Positions 34,379-47,640 of a stretch of 64,000 nucleotides of DNA are shown here, piece after piece (position 1 is the first letter of the stretch; every line of letters starts with the position of its first letter). The stretch is taken from positions 22,758,987-22,822,986 of the forward strand of contig NC_084893.1 in assembly GCF_958979055.1 (NCBI RefSeq). Reading direction: 5' to 3'. The stretch comes from Alnus glutinosa. Lineage: Eukaryota; Streptophyta; Magnoliopsida; Fagales; Betulaceae. Made by a program: the position numbers and the translations under genes. A model generated the notes under the pieces. That model did no database searches, was not told where the DNA came from, and saw nothing but the letters and a program-made list of their open reading frames with translations.

Positions 34379-34440
34379 CTTATACCCATGCATCGATATG
34401 ACCCAAATCCGACACGCGAACGCGAATTACCACCCTTACG
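34075..34440. repeat. Degenerate hAT-type MITE interrupted by (TA)n
   Basis: Left text taatttttgacacgatctga and right text cacgcgaacgcgaattacca plus ccctta have the same style as 51764-52139. Positions 34284-34377 are a long (TA)n run inside it. Confidence 0.4.
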
Positions 34441-35030
34441 AATTACCACATTCAATATCTTGCTTTCTTTTTGTACTATATATAGTAACATAATAAACGT
34501 GTACCGAAAAATTATGAGCTCATTTGGCAACGCTTTTTAAGGGTTTTTTTTTTTTTTTTTAACGAAAAAGCAAAAACATTTAACAAATTACCCAAAACTA
34601 TTTACATCTTTATATCATCACATCACAGCTAAAAAAAAAAAAAAAAAAAAAAAAAATTACCATCTAAAAAGTTTTGTTAACGAACTTATACATCATGTTG
34701 CTGATTTTATACTCATGCATCGATATGATCCGAATCCAATACGCGAATGCAAATTGCCACTCCTACGAAATACCACATTCAATACCTTGCTTTCTTTTCA
34801 TACTATAGTAACATATAATAACGTGTACTGAAAAATTATGAGCTCATTTAGCTCCGCTTTTTAAAGTTTTTTTTTTTTTTTTTTAACAAAAAAGCAAAAA
34901 CATTAACAAATTACTCAAAACTATTTACGTCTTTATATCATCACATCACAGCTAAAAAAAAAAAAAAAAATTACCATCTAAAAAGTTTTGTTAACGAGCC
35001 TTATACATCATGTTACTGATTTTATTGCCA
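34378..35030. repeat. Tandem direct duplication, two units of about 325 bp
   Basis: Unit 1 (34378-34705) and unit 2 (34706-35030) share, in order, catgcatcgatatgaccc/gatcc, taccacattcaata, tgagctcattt, a T run, tatcatcacatcacagctaa, an A run and ccatctaaaaagttttgtta. They diverge by scattered substitutions and homopolymer length. Confidence 0.82.
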
Positions 35031-35897
35031 TGTTATAACAATGTAGTTATGTTGACTCAAACTTCCAACCGTAGCTATGGCAATATCAGTGGTACATATA
35101 TATTTTTTTTACTATGAAGAGTAAAAAAAAAAAAATTAAGCTATCTTGATTGGTGTTAATATCTCATCTTGATTTAATTAAAATTAACAATAAAAATAAA
35201 AATAAAAAAGGTGTAAACAATATTTTTCCTATTTTCTATGTTGCGGTAGAGTCCAATTTAATTATGTAGATATGAGAGGATCGGAATTGTACATTAGAAT
35301 TTCAAATATATTTTAAATCTTTTTTTTAGCATTAAAATTCATGTTGATTTTTCTATATAAAAAAAAAAATGGTTTAAGATAATAGAGCATTGAACCTAAA
35401 AATTACTTAAAGTTATTAGAATATAAAAATCTAATTAATTAAGTTATTATAACATAATTAGTTAATTACCATTGCATGGAAGTTTCAGTGCTTTCAATGT
35501 GGTGTACAATTTATGTCAGACCGACAGAAAGGCCGGGGCAAATATCACCGACAAGTGACTTTGTAGAGATCGCACAAGCCATCACGTGCATTTGCTCTCT
35601 CGTTGTTTGTTTTTGCCATTAATTGTCATCCTCAAACAACACAATTTCTTTCCGTACTTCTTTTTCCTTAATTGAAGGTTCTTTCCGTACGTCAGAAAAC
35701 GCGTTTTGTTTTGTTTTTATTTTATTTTATTTTATCAAAATCGCCAATACCACGTAGACGGAATTTTTTTTGCAATATGATAATGTTTTTTTATGAAAAT
35801 GGTTGAGAACTAGCGTACAACTAATTTTAATTTGTTTAAGAAAAAAATATTATATGTATAAGCCTTCATTCTGTTGAGTAGTAACTTTAAAATTTTT
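35031..35897. other. AT-rich spacer, no gene seen
   Basis: No coding frame, TIR or LTR signature recognised; homopolymer runs and short AT repeats only. Confidence 0.3.
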
Positions 35898-36478
35898 ATG
35901 GTTGATGTTGAATTTTTTGAATAGAAATAATATCATAAATCTGTTTGTAAATTTCGAGACAATAAAAATGTGTTTGAATGTTGAATAGAATTCAAATTTT
36001 TTTTATTTGTGTTTAGGTGTTAAATTTTTGAAACTGGAAAAAAGTTTTTTTTTAATGACAAGAAATGATTGGAAATTATTGGATTGTATAAAAAGTTGTG
36101 TATTGATTGGTGCTAAATTTATTAAAAAAATAAATAAATAAACTTAAAAAAATAAATAAATAAAAAAGGAAGGGGTGGCCACCCCCAGTGGTCGCGAGCC
36201 ACCCCCTGCCACCTCTGGGGGTGGTGGCCCAAAGGCCACCCCCAGGCCATTGAGGGTGGCGCAGGTCATTGGGGGTGGTTGGCCTTTTTTTTTTTTTTGA
36301 ATTTTTTTTTTACAAAAATTAAGTTTATTTATTTATTTTTTAATAAATTAATGACTAATAATCATGACATTTGAATATTTAAATATTTAAATTCAAGTTT
36401 TATTCGAGTTGGATGTAGGTTTTCGGGTTTTTGAATAAAACCCGATTAGAATATTGAATAAAATTCAAACCAAACAGT
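35898..36478. mobile_element. TIR element with GC-rich palindromic core
   Basis: The left end (gttgaattttttgaatagaa, atctgtttgtaaatttcgag) and right end (attgaataaaattcaaacca) are inverted copies. The same termini occur at 60377-61672. The core at 36165-36290 is a block of GGGTGGCC/GGCCACCCC palindromes in an otherwise AT-rich element. TSD not determined. Confidence 0.5.
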
Positions 36479-36589
36479 CCATTAAACTCACGAAAAATTT
36501 GAAGAAATTCAAAAGGAGTTTAGGAAATCTATGAACTATGAGCGATGAAGTTAATGACCATGTCAAAGTTAATTACAGCTTCATAAAAG

Positions 36590-36985
36590 AAGTAAGATAT
36601 GGTGTTTACTTCAATGACAAACAATGAGAGGTGAAATGCACTTTATATTGTAAGGAATCTTGTGCAAATATCCTTTTATTGTAACCCTATAATGAATAAG
36701 GTTGACCAATTACCTTATAAGTATATTATTGATCGATTGAGTAAGGACTTGAAATGAAAATGTCTTTGTTAAGAATTGTTATAATGATTTGAGTAACAAC
36801 TGTCCCCGAAGCACAAAGATATGATGAGTTGTACAATGATTTTTATGAAGTGGCATCAATTTCATCAAAACAATAATGAAGCTTACACATTGGTGAAGAG
36901 TCGTGGATCAATTAATGGTTGAATTGCTTCACAAGTGATCTTATCAAGTTTTATCCAACTGCTCGCCCCTCTCGATTCATCTTGG
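36590..36985 (+). pseudogene. Degraded FAR1/MULE-like protein remnant
   Basis: Broken plus-strand frames read YSFIKEVRYGVYFND, EVKCT, QLPYKYIIDRLSKDLK, PEAQRYDELYNDFYEVASIS and EAYTLVKSRLDQ. The spacing resembles the SWIM-finger and C-terminal part of FAR1/FHY3 or MULE transposase proteins (pattern PxxYILKRWTKxxK then RYxxL). Multiple stops. Weak evidence. Confidence 0.35.
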
Positions 36986-37297
36986 TGTCTTAGAGCCTTA
37001 TTGTGGACCGTTGGTGCGTTTACTAAATAGCGCGAGCAAAATGTCAACAACTCGTCCGCAAAGTAACCCTTTGCAATAGACCCTTTTGGTGCAGCCTTAC
37101 TACGAACGGTACGTTTATATTTACCAAGGCACCTACATTAAAGCTAAATCGTGAGACCGTAACATAGATTTGATATATAGTAATAGGTCATTCGATTGAA
37201 TATATAATAAGTGAACATAATTTTAACATTACCTCTCAACGGGATACATCCACCTGTAGTGTACCGATCCGCCCAATTTGCATTCACATACTAAATG

Positions 37298-37690
37298 TGT
37301 AACGACCCACCCCCAATAACACAATACTGTCCGCTTTTGACTCCCCGTACCAGACTTCTCAGGAGGTCACCCATCCTGGGATTGCTCTCGCAGAAGCACG
37401 CTTAACTGCGGAGTTCTGAAAGGTTCATGACCATCACGGCTTTAAACGCGTTGTATCATAAAGGGTGCATTTATACATATAAGCACATCCTCATTCCCAG
37501 ACGACGTGGAACGTCACAATCACCCCCTCTTTGAACCCAGCGTCCCCGCTGGCGTTCCTCATTGGGCTTGTGCACGCTCCCACCATCTCAGGCTGGGCAA
37601 TGGCTCTGATACCATTTGTAACGACCCACCCCCAATGACACAATACTGTCCGCTTTTGGCTCCCCATACCAGACTTCCCAGGAGGTATCA
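37298..37690 (-). mobile_element. Cassandra TRIM retrotransposon, 3'-truncated at one LTR
   Basis: LTR 37298-37518 starts and ends TGTAACGACC...ACGTCACA (plus text). On the minus strand it carries a 5S-rRNA-like segment (plus ggaggtcacccatcctggga, aagcacgcttaactgcggag). The interior 37519-37616 has a polypurine tract next to the LTR (minus AAAGAGGGGGTGAT) and a primer-binding site (plus ggctctgatacca, 37602-37614). The second LTR (37617 to about 37688) breaks off after caggaggt. 5S-bearing LTRs define the Cassandra family. Confidence 0.9.
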
Positions 37691-37699
37691 GAGCCAGGT

Positions 37700-38262
37700 T
37701 TCATATAAGCTATTGGAAATAAATCTTTGGATGATGCACAAAACTCTTGTAGAAATAAAATTAAAATCAATATGAAAATTAACAATTATTTTATTTATGG
37801 CCTAAAACGAGTTCACTTTGAAACATATAAAACACATGCTAAAAATAGGTTGGAAGTCAAAGATGAAGTTATCAAAATGCTTATTGGGAACTTAGTTTAT
37901 ACCGAAAATAGCATCATCATTTTTTTTTTATTTTTTTTTTCTTTTTTGGATGGTGCACAAAATTCTTGTAGAACTGAAATAAAGTAAATCTGAAAATTAA
38001 CGATTAAATAAATAAATTGTAAACAAATAATTGGTTGAAAAATATTATTGTTGATACTGGACAATATTAATCCAATATCACCAATTGTAAAAACAAAACG
38101 TAAAGCAATTGTTTTTATTTACTTATTTATTTAATACCTTTACAAAATGGAAAAACAAGGGTGGACATCAAACCATGCTTTATAAAGCTTACTAAAATAC
38201 CAACAGTCAAATAAAATCAATGGTCAAACGTTTTCCATTCTTTACGGCTCAATCAAGATGTA

Positions 38263-38299
<37 letters not shown>

Positions 38300-38890
38300 T
38301 ATAAAACTCATGAATTTAACTTAATGTCAAACAGTAATAAAACAATAGGGGATAATAAATATTCTTTGTAATATTACAACAATAGTAGTGTGAGCTTTGG
38401 AGTTTTGAAACCAAAAGATTTTTGTCAACGCCATTTGAAGATAAGAATTTATGGAAAAGGTGTTTAGAAGGAAACTTTATTGTCTCAAGGTAGGAAATGT
38501 CTTGGAATTTGAAGGACACAAAAATCTTACACCACTAACGACTCTTGGTACTTCAGTCTAGTAAGGTAAATGTTGAACATGGTATTTGTGAGTTATAGGC
38601 TTACCACGCTTCCGTTACGCCACTCTGATACGATGTCTGCGAGGTATGCACCACTCCTAATAAAGGGGTCAATTATGAGTTTGACTTCTTTACTTGAAGG
38701 AAACATAATGAGTTCTTCGAAGGAAAATTCTTGAAAGTCCAACCACTTGGTATCTACGGCATGGCGTTTTCTTTACTCGAGTAGACATCTTCCTCCAAAT
38801 GACTTGCTCCAAATCATTCTCCTCCTGAGGCTGCTATAAAATTCTAACTCTAGAAATTCTAACCCTAGATCACAGTCTTTTAGTAGAAGA
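37700..38890. other. Unclassified repeat-like spacer
   Basis: A phrase of the type ggatgatgcacaaaactctt...gaaaattaac occurs at 37729 and again, diverged, at 37950, a duplicated repeat of about 225 bp. (TA)n lies at 38269-38296. No coding domain; the region may be old LTR-element interior. Confidence 0.3.
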
Positions 38891-38899
38891 TGATGACAA

Positions 38900-39560
38900 C
38901 CACAGTAGCCCTTCCATCTACTCAAACGAAACTCCTCAGATAAGTCGGAAGCCTACTAGTGTCCCTCTTGCTAGAGGCGTTAGCGTTCGTCAAATTTAAA
39001 GTGCCAACTTGAGCTGGTGCGATGTTCCCTCGTCCGTTGTATTGACTTTGGCCCGATTGGTGATTAGCAGGTGCTCTACAAACTCTGACAATGTGGCCCG
39101 ATCTTGTGCATCTATAGCAAACTGCTTGTTTGTGCAAACATTTCCCAAGGTGTATCCTTCCACATATTTGGTTCGCTGGACGCCGTTCATCTCTTAAGGC
39201 TCCTGGTTGGTGTTGTGCTGCCGAGCTAGTCATAGCTCTGATTATTTGGCTTCTCCTTTAAGATGATTTTTCTCTCTCCTTGTTCGTCATTCTGGGGTAC
39301 AACTCTCCTTCCCCGAGGCTAAGGTACTTCTTGTTAGTCTTCAGCACCCTTTCAATCGCCAATACTCTATTGATGAGGTCCTCCTGCATGTATACCGATT
39401 GTGTTGCTAATACTATCAAAACCTCCAGGTTCGGAGCTTGATTCTTTGCAATCCCAACTTCATTGTTGACAACATTCCCAACCACGTCATTGTCGGCCTC
39501 GTTGCTTGTAATAGGTGCCATCTAATTTGGAACCACCTGTTTCAAAACTAAGCAAGGGAG
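38900..39560 (-). pseudogene. Gypsy gag fragment with CCHC zinc knuckle
   Basis: The minus-strand frame from 39521 begins MAPITSNEADNDVVGN, close behind the primer-binding site. A second frame (39233-38922) contains CYRCTRSGHIVRVC, a CX2CX4HX4C zinc knuckle. Together they are the two ends of a gag with the middle deleted. It follows the LTR 39704-42391 in the expected order (LTR, PBS, gag). Confidence 0.75.
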
Positions 39561-39684
39561 TACTTCCCCAACAATCTAACTTAAGTAAAAGACTGACTCT
39601 ACTAGGCCGGAATGTGATTTCCCATTACCCCACTAAGTCTATCCTGATGATCTGGCTCCTACGAGTCTACAGAACCTTATAACC

Positions 39685-39702
39685 TTTGCTCTGACACCAA
39701 AA
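39685..39702 (-). other. Gypsy primer-binding site
   Basis: The minus strand reads TTTTGGTGTCAGAGCAAA immediately after the LTR end (TTACA). This is a tRNA-Met-like primer-binding site. Confidence 0.6.
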
Positions 39703-39703
39703 C

Positions 39704-42391
<2,688 letters not shown>

Positions 42392-42433
42392 ATCTCCCCT
42401 CCTTATAAGAATTTCGTCCCCGAAATTCAGCAC

Positions 42434-42706
42434 TCAACTACAACAGTAGCTATGGAAGGTACCTAAGGTATCGGAGTCGTACTCAGGTCCGCCTATAACG
42501 TCGACCTTATCCTGTGTTACGTAGACGTACATATCTTCTTCTGAATAGTACTCGTGGAGGGGGTCCTCCTCTGGATCGGCTTCTTCCTCTTCTGGTACCC
42601 ATACCGGGCCTTCCTCAAAGCTAAAGTCAGAGCAACGTGTACTCCCTTCGTCAATGTCATCATTGTCTAGGATTTTTATTTGCTCTTCCCAACGCAAAGT
42701 CTTCAT
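42434..42706 (-). CDS. Small acidic ORF at the 3' end of the Gypsy element
   Basis: 90 residues, rich in Glu and Asp (VPEEEEADPEEDPLHEYY), between the end of pol (stop near 43019) and the polypurine tract. It matches no retroelement domain I know and could be a spurious frame. Described only because this position sometimes holds extra ORFs in plant Gypsy elements. Confidence 0.3.
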   Translation of the reverse strand: MKTLRWEEQIKILDNDDIDEGSTRCSDFSFEEGPVWVPEEEEADPEEDPLHEYYSEEDMYVYVTQDKVDVIGGPEYDSDTLGTFHSYCCS

Positions 42707-43018
42707 CTCGTCCTTGTCGGTAGGCGGATCATACTGAATGGCCTCAAAGGTAGGGCGCTCCCTACTTAGTATGTTTCTTCAACTCCTTAATCAATCGTTC
42801 CCATGCCTGACGTGGTCGGAAACTAGGATCGTGCGCTTTGGTTCGTCTGGTGTACACCCTGAGGTCGTTATTGCACATGTTAATCGAATAGTTAACAAAT
42901 AGCCATATTCCATTCCACTAACCACAAAAAGAAGGGGGAGAGAAAAATATCGATAACTCTACGGAATTTATTACATTCAAAATTAGTCTTATCTGCCTCA
43001 ACTTCCTTAATTCGGTTA

Positions 43019-44000
43019 CTAGGCAAACAAATGCGGATATTTGTCACGCATAGTCTCCTCTAATTCCCACGAAGCTTCCTCTGGTGATTGGTGGTTACTC
43101 CACAATACTTTGACCATTGGGATCCGTCTCCTGCGTAATTCGTTCTCTTTCTTATCAATGATCTTCATGGGTACCTCCTCGTATGACAAATTTTCTCGTA
43201 CGGGAATCGTTTCAGCCTCCAACATGTGTGAGGGGTCTGCGACATATTTTCATAATGCCGATACATGGAAGACATTGTGCACTCCAGACAAATATGGCGG
43301 CAATGCTAAGCGACATGCTAAAGGGCCAACTCGATCCAAGATCTCGTAGGGTCCGATGTATCAAGGGTTCAGCTTACCTCTCTTCCCAAAACGGGTCACT
43401 CCTTTCATTGGTGCTACCTTCAGAAATACTTTATCTCCATTTGCAAACTCTAAATCTCTTCGTTGGTGATCCGCGTAGCTCTTTTGCCGGTTCTGAGCCT
43501 CGGTCAGTCTCTGTTTGATTAGGGTAATCTTCCTTGCAGTTTCTTGGATTAATTCTGGTCCCGTCAATTGTCATTCTCCAACCTCGTCCCAATAGAGTGG
43601 TGATCGGCACCTTCTCCCGTAGAGGGCTTTGTATGGTGCCATCTTGATGCTTGCTTGGTAGCTATTATTGTTGTAGGCAAATTCTATCAAGGAATATATT
43701 GAATCCAACTACCCTTAAAGTCCAGGGCACATGCTCTCTTCATGTCTTCACATGTTTGGATTGTTCTTTCCGATTGTCCGTCAATCTGAGGGGGAACTGT
43801 CGTACTAAATTTTAACTTCGTTCCAAATGCGTCCTGCAAACAATGCCAAAATTGAGAGGTAACGCCTAGGTCACGATCTGAGATGATCGACACTGGTACA
43901 CTGTGCAACCGTACAATCTCCTCCACGTACTCCTTTGCCAAATGACTCATATCATAAGTTGTTTTTAACGGGTAAGAAGCATGTCGACTTCGAACTCCAA
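43019..44000 (-). pseudogene. Gypsy integrase and chromodomain-end fragments
   Basis: Minus-strand frames read, in order, EEIVRLHSVPVSIISDRDLG, TSQFWHCLQDAFGTKLKFST and DGQSERTIQT (integrase core with its second Asp). Then come LTEAQNRQKSYADHQRRDLE, FLKVAPMKGVTRFGKRGKL and finally NHQSPEEASWELEETMRDKY ending PHLFA, the chromodomain-like end of Tekay-type pol. Frames are broken. Protease, RT and RNase H are missing. Confidence 0.85.
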
Positions 44001-44765
44001 TTCTCGTCGGCTTGCATTGATGTATTTTTTTTTTTTTTGGTCATCTCACATTGGTATAGCTCCTCTGACGACTCTGAGTCATTGTCGATTCTTGTTCGTT
44101 TATTGACATCTTCTCGTATGTTTCTGGTTCTAGTAGTTTTCGTCCACTTTGTCCCAATATTGCGGCGGCGTACACTTCCTTCTGTATGAGGTTCCATATA
44201 GCAACATATCGTCGTTGACTGGTACTTCGATCTCCACGAATCTTGGACTTCGCTTCAATGACAGTCTAACTGCATTTTCTATCGGGTAATACTGCCTAAT
44301 TATATCTAATTATACGGACTCCAAACACAAAAGGTAACCATATTGAACTACAACAAAAGATACAAAGAATGGGATACCACAACCGCCTAACCGAGTTGTA
44401 TGAAGAAATATCAAGAAGAGACAATGTAAGGAAAAAGTATATATGATGAGGAGAAGAGATGAGAAGAATTGAAATATTGCAAGGGAGAGAGTGAGATGGT
44501 ACTAGGGAAGTACATGCCGAGGATTACTCTCCCAAGAGCAAGGTTTGTATGCTTGGTGGGCGGTGAAAGAGACAAGAGAAAAAGAGAATGGTGCTAAAGG
44601 AAGGCTATCCAAAGCTTTAGGGCTTTGTCTCTTTCATAAAATTTTTGCCATGGAAAGAGTGAAAAAAAAATGAATGAGAAGTACTCGCTAACCAATGTAT
44701 GTGAGATTGGAAATTAAACCACTATATATGGTAGAGGTTTTATTTTAGATAGGGTTTTTTGCAAT
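44001..44765. other. Rearranged pol scraps and spacer
   Basis: 44000-44200 (minus) contains SRRELEFEV, a second short copy of the YADxRRRELEF pol segment joined out of order. 44200-44765 shows no recognisable feature. Confidence 0.35.
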
Positions 44766-44769
44766 TCGA

Positions 44770-45379
44770 ATGACACAATACTGTCCGCTTTTGGCTCCCC
44801 ATACCAGACTTCTCAGGAGGTCACCCATCCTGGGATTGCTCTCGCAGAAGCACGCTTAACTGCAGAGTTCTGATAGGTTCATGACCATCACGGCTTTAAA
44901 ACGCGTTGTATCATAAAGGGTGCATTTATACATATAAGCACATCCTCATTCTCAAGCGACGTGGAACGTCACAATCACCCCCTCTTTGAACCCAGCGTCC
45001 CCGCTGGCGTTCCTCATTGGGCTTGTGCACGCTCCCACCATCTCAGGCTGGGCAATGGCTCTGATACCATTTGTAACGACCCACCCCCAATGACACAATA
45101 CTGTCCGCTTTTGGCTCCCCATACCAGACTTCTCAGGAGGTCACCCATCCTGGGATTGCTCTCGTAGAAGCACGCTTAACTGCGGAGTTCTGATAGGTTC
45201 ATGACCATCACGGCTTTAAAACGCGTTGTATCATAAAGGAATTGCTCTCGCAGAAGCACGCTTAACTGTGGAGTTCTGATCGGTTCATGGCCATCACGGC
45301 TTTAAAATGCGTTGTGTCATAAAGGGTGCATTTATACATATAAGCACATCCTCATTCCCAGGCGATGTGGGACGTCACA
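44770..45379 (-). mobile_element. Cassandra TRIM cluster: LTR - interior - LTR - partial LTR
   Basis: LTR 44770-44973 (5-prime tip missing), interior 44974-45071 with primer-binding site at 45057-45069, second LTR 45072 to about 45239, then directly a partial third LTR copy 45240-45379. Each LTR carries the 5S-rRNA-like segment on the minus strand. The interior is nearly identical to that at 37519-37616. The LTR2/LTR3 junction (tcataaagg then attgctctcg) is what unequal recombination or a deletion between two LTRs would leave. Confidence 0.9.
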
Positions 45380-47640
45380 AAATGTATGATTACATGCACC
45401 GTGGATGTAAAAAAACCCGGAGGGAATATTCGTTCCAATTTACACAAAATTATGGGTATCTGATTCTCTAAACGATTCAGATCTTCCACCCGTAGTGTTT
45501 TTGAACAAATGTCCCTAAAGAACCCACATAGCTCGATTAAAGGCCTCACAACATCATCCGATAAGGTTCCTCGAAGTGCAATTGGCATGAGTTGTTGCAT
45601 GATTATGTGATTGTCACGACTTTTCAAACCCCCAATAGTACATTCCTTGAGCTTGACACAACGTGACACATTTGAAGAATATCCATCTGGCACTCTAACA
45701 TCATGTAACACTTGCAGGAAGTCAGTTTTCTCTTTTTTTGTCATTGTGAAACAAGCTGTGGGAAAAAGTGTTTTGCCGTTTTCCGCGGTAAATGGATGAA
45801 GTTCTGGTCTCAAATTCATCTTTCGCAAGTCTTGACGTGCTTCAAGGTTGTCTTTAGTTTTACATTCATGTTCAATAGCATGCCAAGTATGTTATCAACA
45901 ATATTTTTTTCTGTGTGCATCACATCAATGTTATAACATAGTAATTGATCTTTCCAATAAGGCAAATCGTATAACACACTTCGCCTCTTCCAACCAACTT
46001 CCCCATGGGGCAGCTTCTGTCCGGTCTTTGCCCGATTCACAACATCGTCTAATTGTCTCATGATCTCATCGCCATCTGGCACTTGGGAGGACCACTCAGT
46101 TCCTGCGCACATTTGAATCGTCTCTTGTTTCTTCTCCATGGATGATCTGGAGGCAATCATCGCCTATGCCCCATAAAGCACCATTTTCTACCATACATTA
46201 GCCACGTTGATTGCGTTTCATGCCTACAACAAGGACATGCTTTCCGTCCATGTGTACTCCAGCCTGACAAATTACCTTATGCCGGAAAGTCATTTATCGT
46301 CCACATCAATGCCGAACGCATTCTGAAATATTTTTTTGAGGTTACATCAAAAGTTTGTACCCCTACTTCCCATAGTTCTTTCAACTCACTTACAAGTGGC
46401 TCTAGGTACACATCTATATTCTGTCTGGGTGCACTCGGACCAGGGATAATCAAGCTTAACATAAAATACAGTTGTTTCATGCACATCCAATGAAGTAAAT
46501 TGTAGGGTACGAACATTACTGGCCAAATACTGTGACTAGAGGACATGTTCCTAAAAGGATTGAAGCCATCTGACGCTAAACCTAACCTCACATTTCACGG
46601 GTCTGATGCGAAATCTGGGTAACGTGAATCGAATGCCTTCCAGGCTTCTCCATTAGCCGGATGCCTCAACACACCATCTTTTGTACGGCCTTGAGCGTGC
46701 CACTTCATATGTGGCGATATATGATGTGACATAAACAACCTCTGTAGTCTTGGTATCAGAGGAAACCAACGCAATACTTTGACTGGCTTTTTTTTTTTTT
46801 AACTTTTTATCGTTCCATCTTCATTAGTTAAGTCATCCTTCCACCTAGACTCATTGCAAAATGTACATTTGTCCAACTTTTCATTTTTCCCTCCAAAACA
46901 ACATACAACTATTGCGACAAGCCGATATCTTCTCATACTCAAGGCCTAAATCCCTCAAGTATTTTTTCGCCTCGTATGCGTCTTTAGGCAAACTTGCATC
47001 CGGATGCATCAACTCATTGATGAAGTCAAGCAATATGGAGAATGATGTATTGCTCCAATCGCCCATACACTTAATGCTATATAAACGCACAATAGCTCCC
47101 AATTTGTTATGTTTGGTATTTTTATGGAGTGGCGTATCAGCATCCTTTAGCAATTCTTCAAACTTATTCGCTCCCCTGTTAGAGTCTTCAGTTTCAGCAT
47201 CCACAGATTTGACGTCGGCTTCCACTTAAGACCCACCGGCTTCTACACAAACATCGTGCATCGCAAAAACGTCATTAAGCATGTCTTGTATCCCACTGGA
47301 TCCCCTATGTAGTGGAATGCTATCCACTTGAACTGTCCTGGGAGCTTCATATGTCGTCTCGTTAACAACGGAAGGGACAAGTGATTCCCCATGCATTATC
47401 CACTCAGTGTAATCCTCAATAATCCCGGCACCTGACGTTAAATGGGCAAATACAACTTCACTGGATCATGATTTGCCCAACATACACTTCTTACAGGGAC
47501 ACACAATGACCCATTTCCTCTTCGAATGTTCAAGTGCAAATTCCACAAACGCCATAACCCCGAGAATATACTCTCGCGAACTTCGCGGCAACTTCATCCA
47601 ACTCTTGTCCATCTTTAATTCTAACTACATCACAAGATAG
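45380..47640 (-). pseudogene. CACTA (En/Spm) transposase tnp2, broken
   Basis: Minus-strand frames in order from 47640: KLPRSSREYILGVMAFVEFA, CPCKKCMLGKS (transposase-associated domain); LVVELYSIK-type region replaced here by VRLYSIKCMGDWSNTSFSIL and HPDASLPKDAYEAKKYLRDL; RLGLASDGFNPFRNMSSSHS, WPVMFVPYNLLHWMC, IPGPSAPRQNIDVYLEPLV (transposase_21); KRRSVLYDLPYWKDQLL, NIDVMHTEKNIVDNILGML; then CTIGGLKSRDNHIIMQQLMP and LRVEDLNRLENQIPIILCKL (DUF4218). Stops and frameshifts break it. The 3' end is cut by the Cassandra cluster. Confidence 0.9.

Noticed and set aside
37361..37440. 5S rRNA gene
   Set aside because: The 5S-like segment lies within Cassandra LTRs, is incomplete and diverged at its 3' part, and occurs at the same place in each LTR. 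It is a retrotransposon component, not a 5S rDNA unit.
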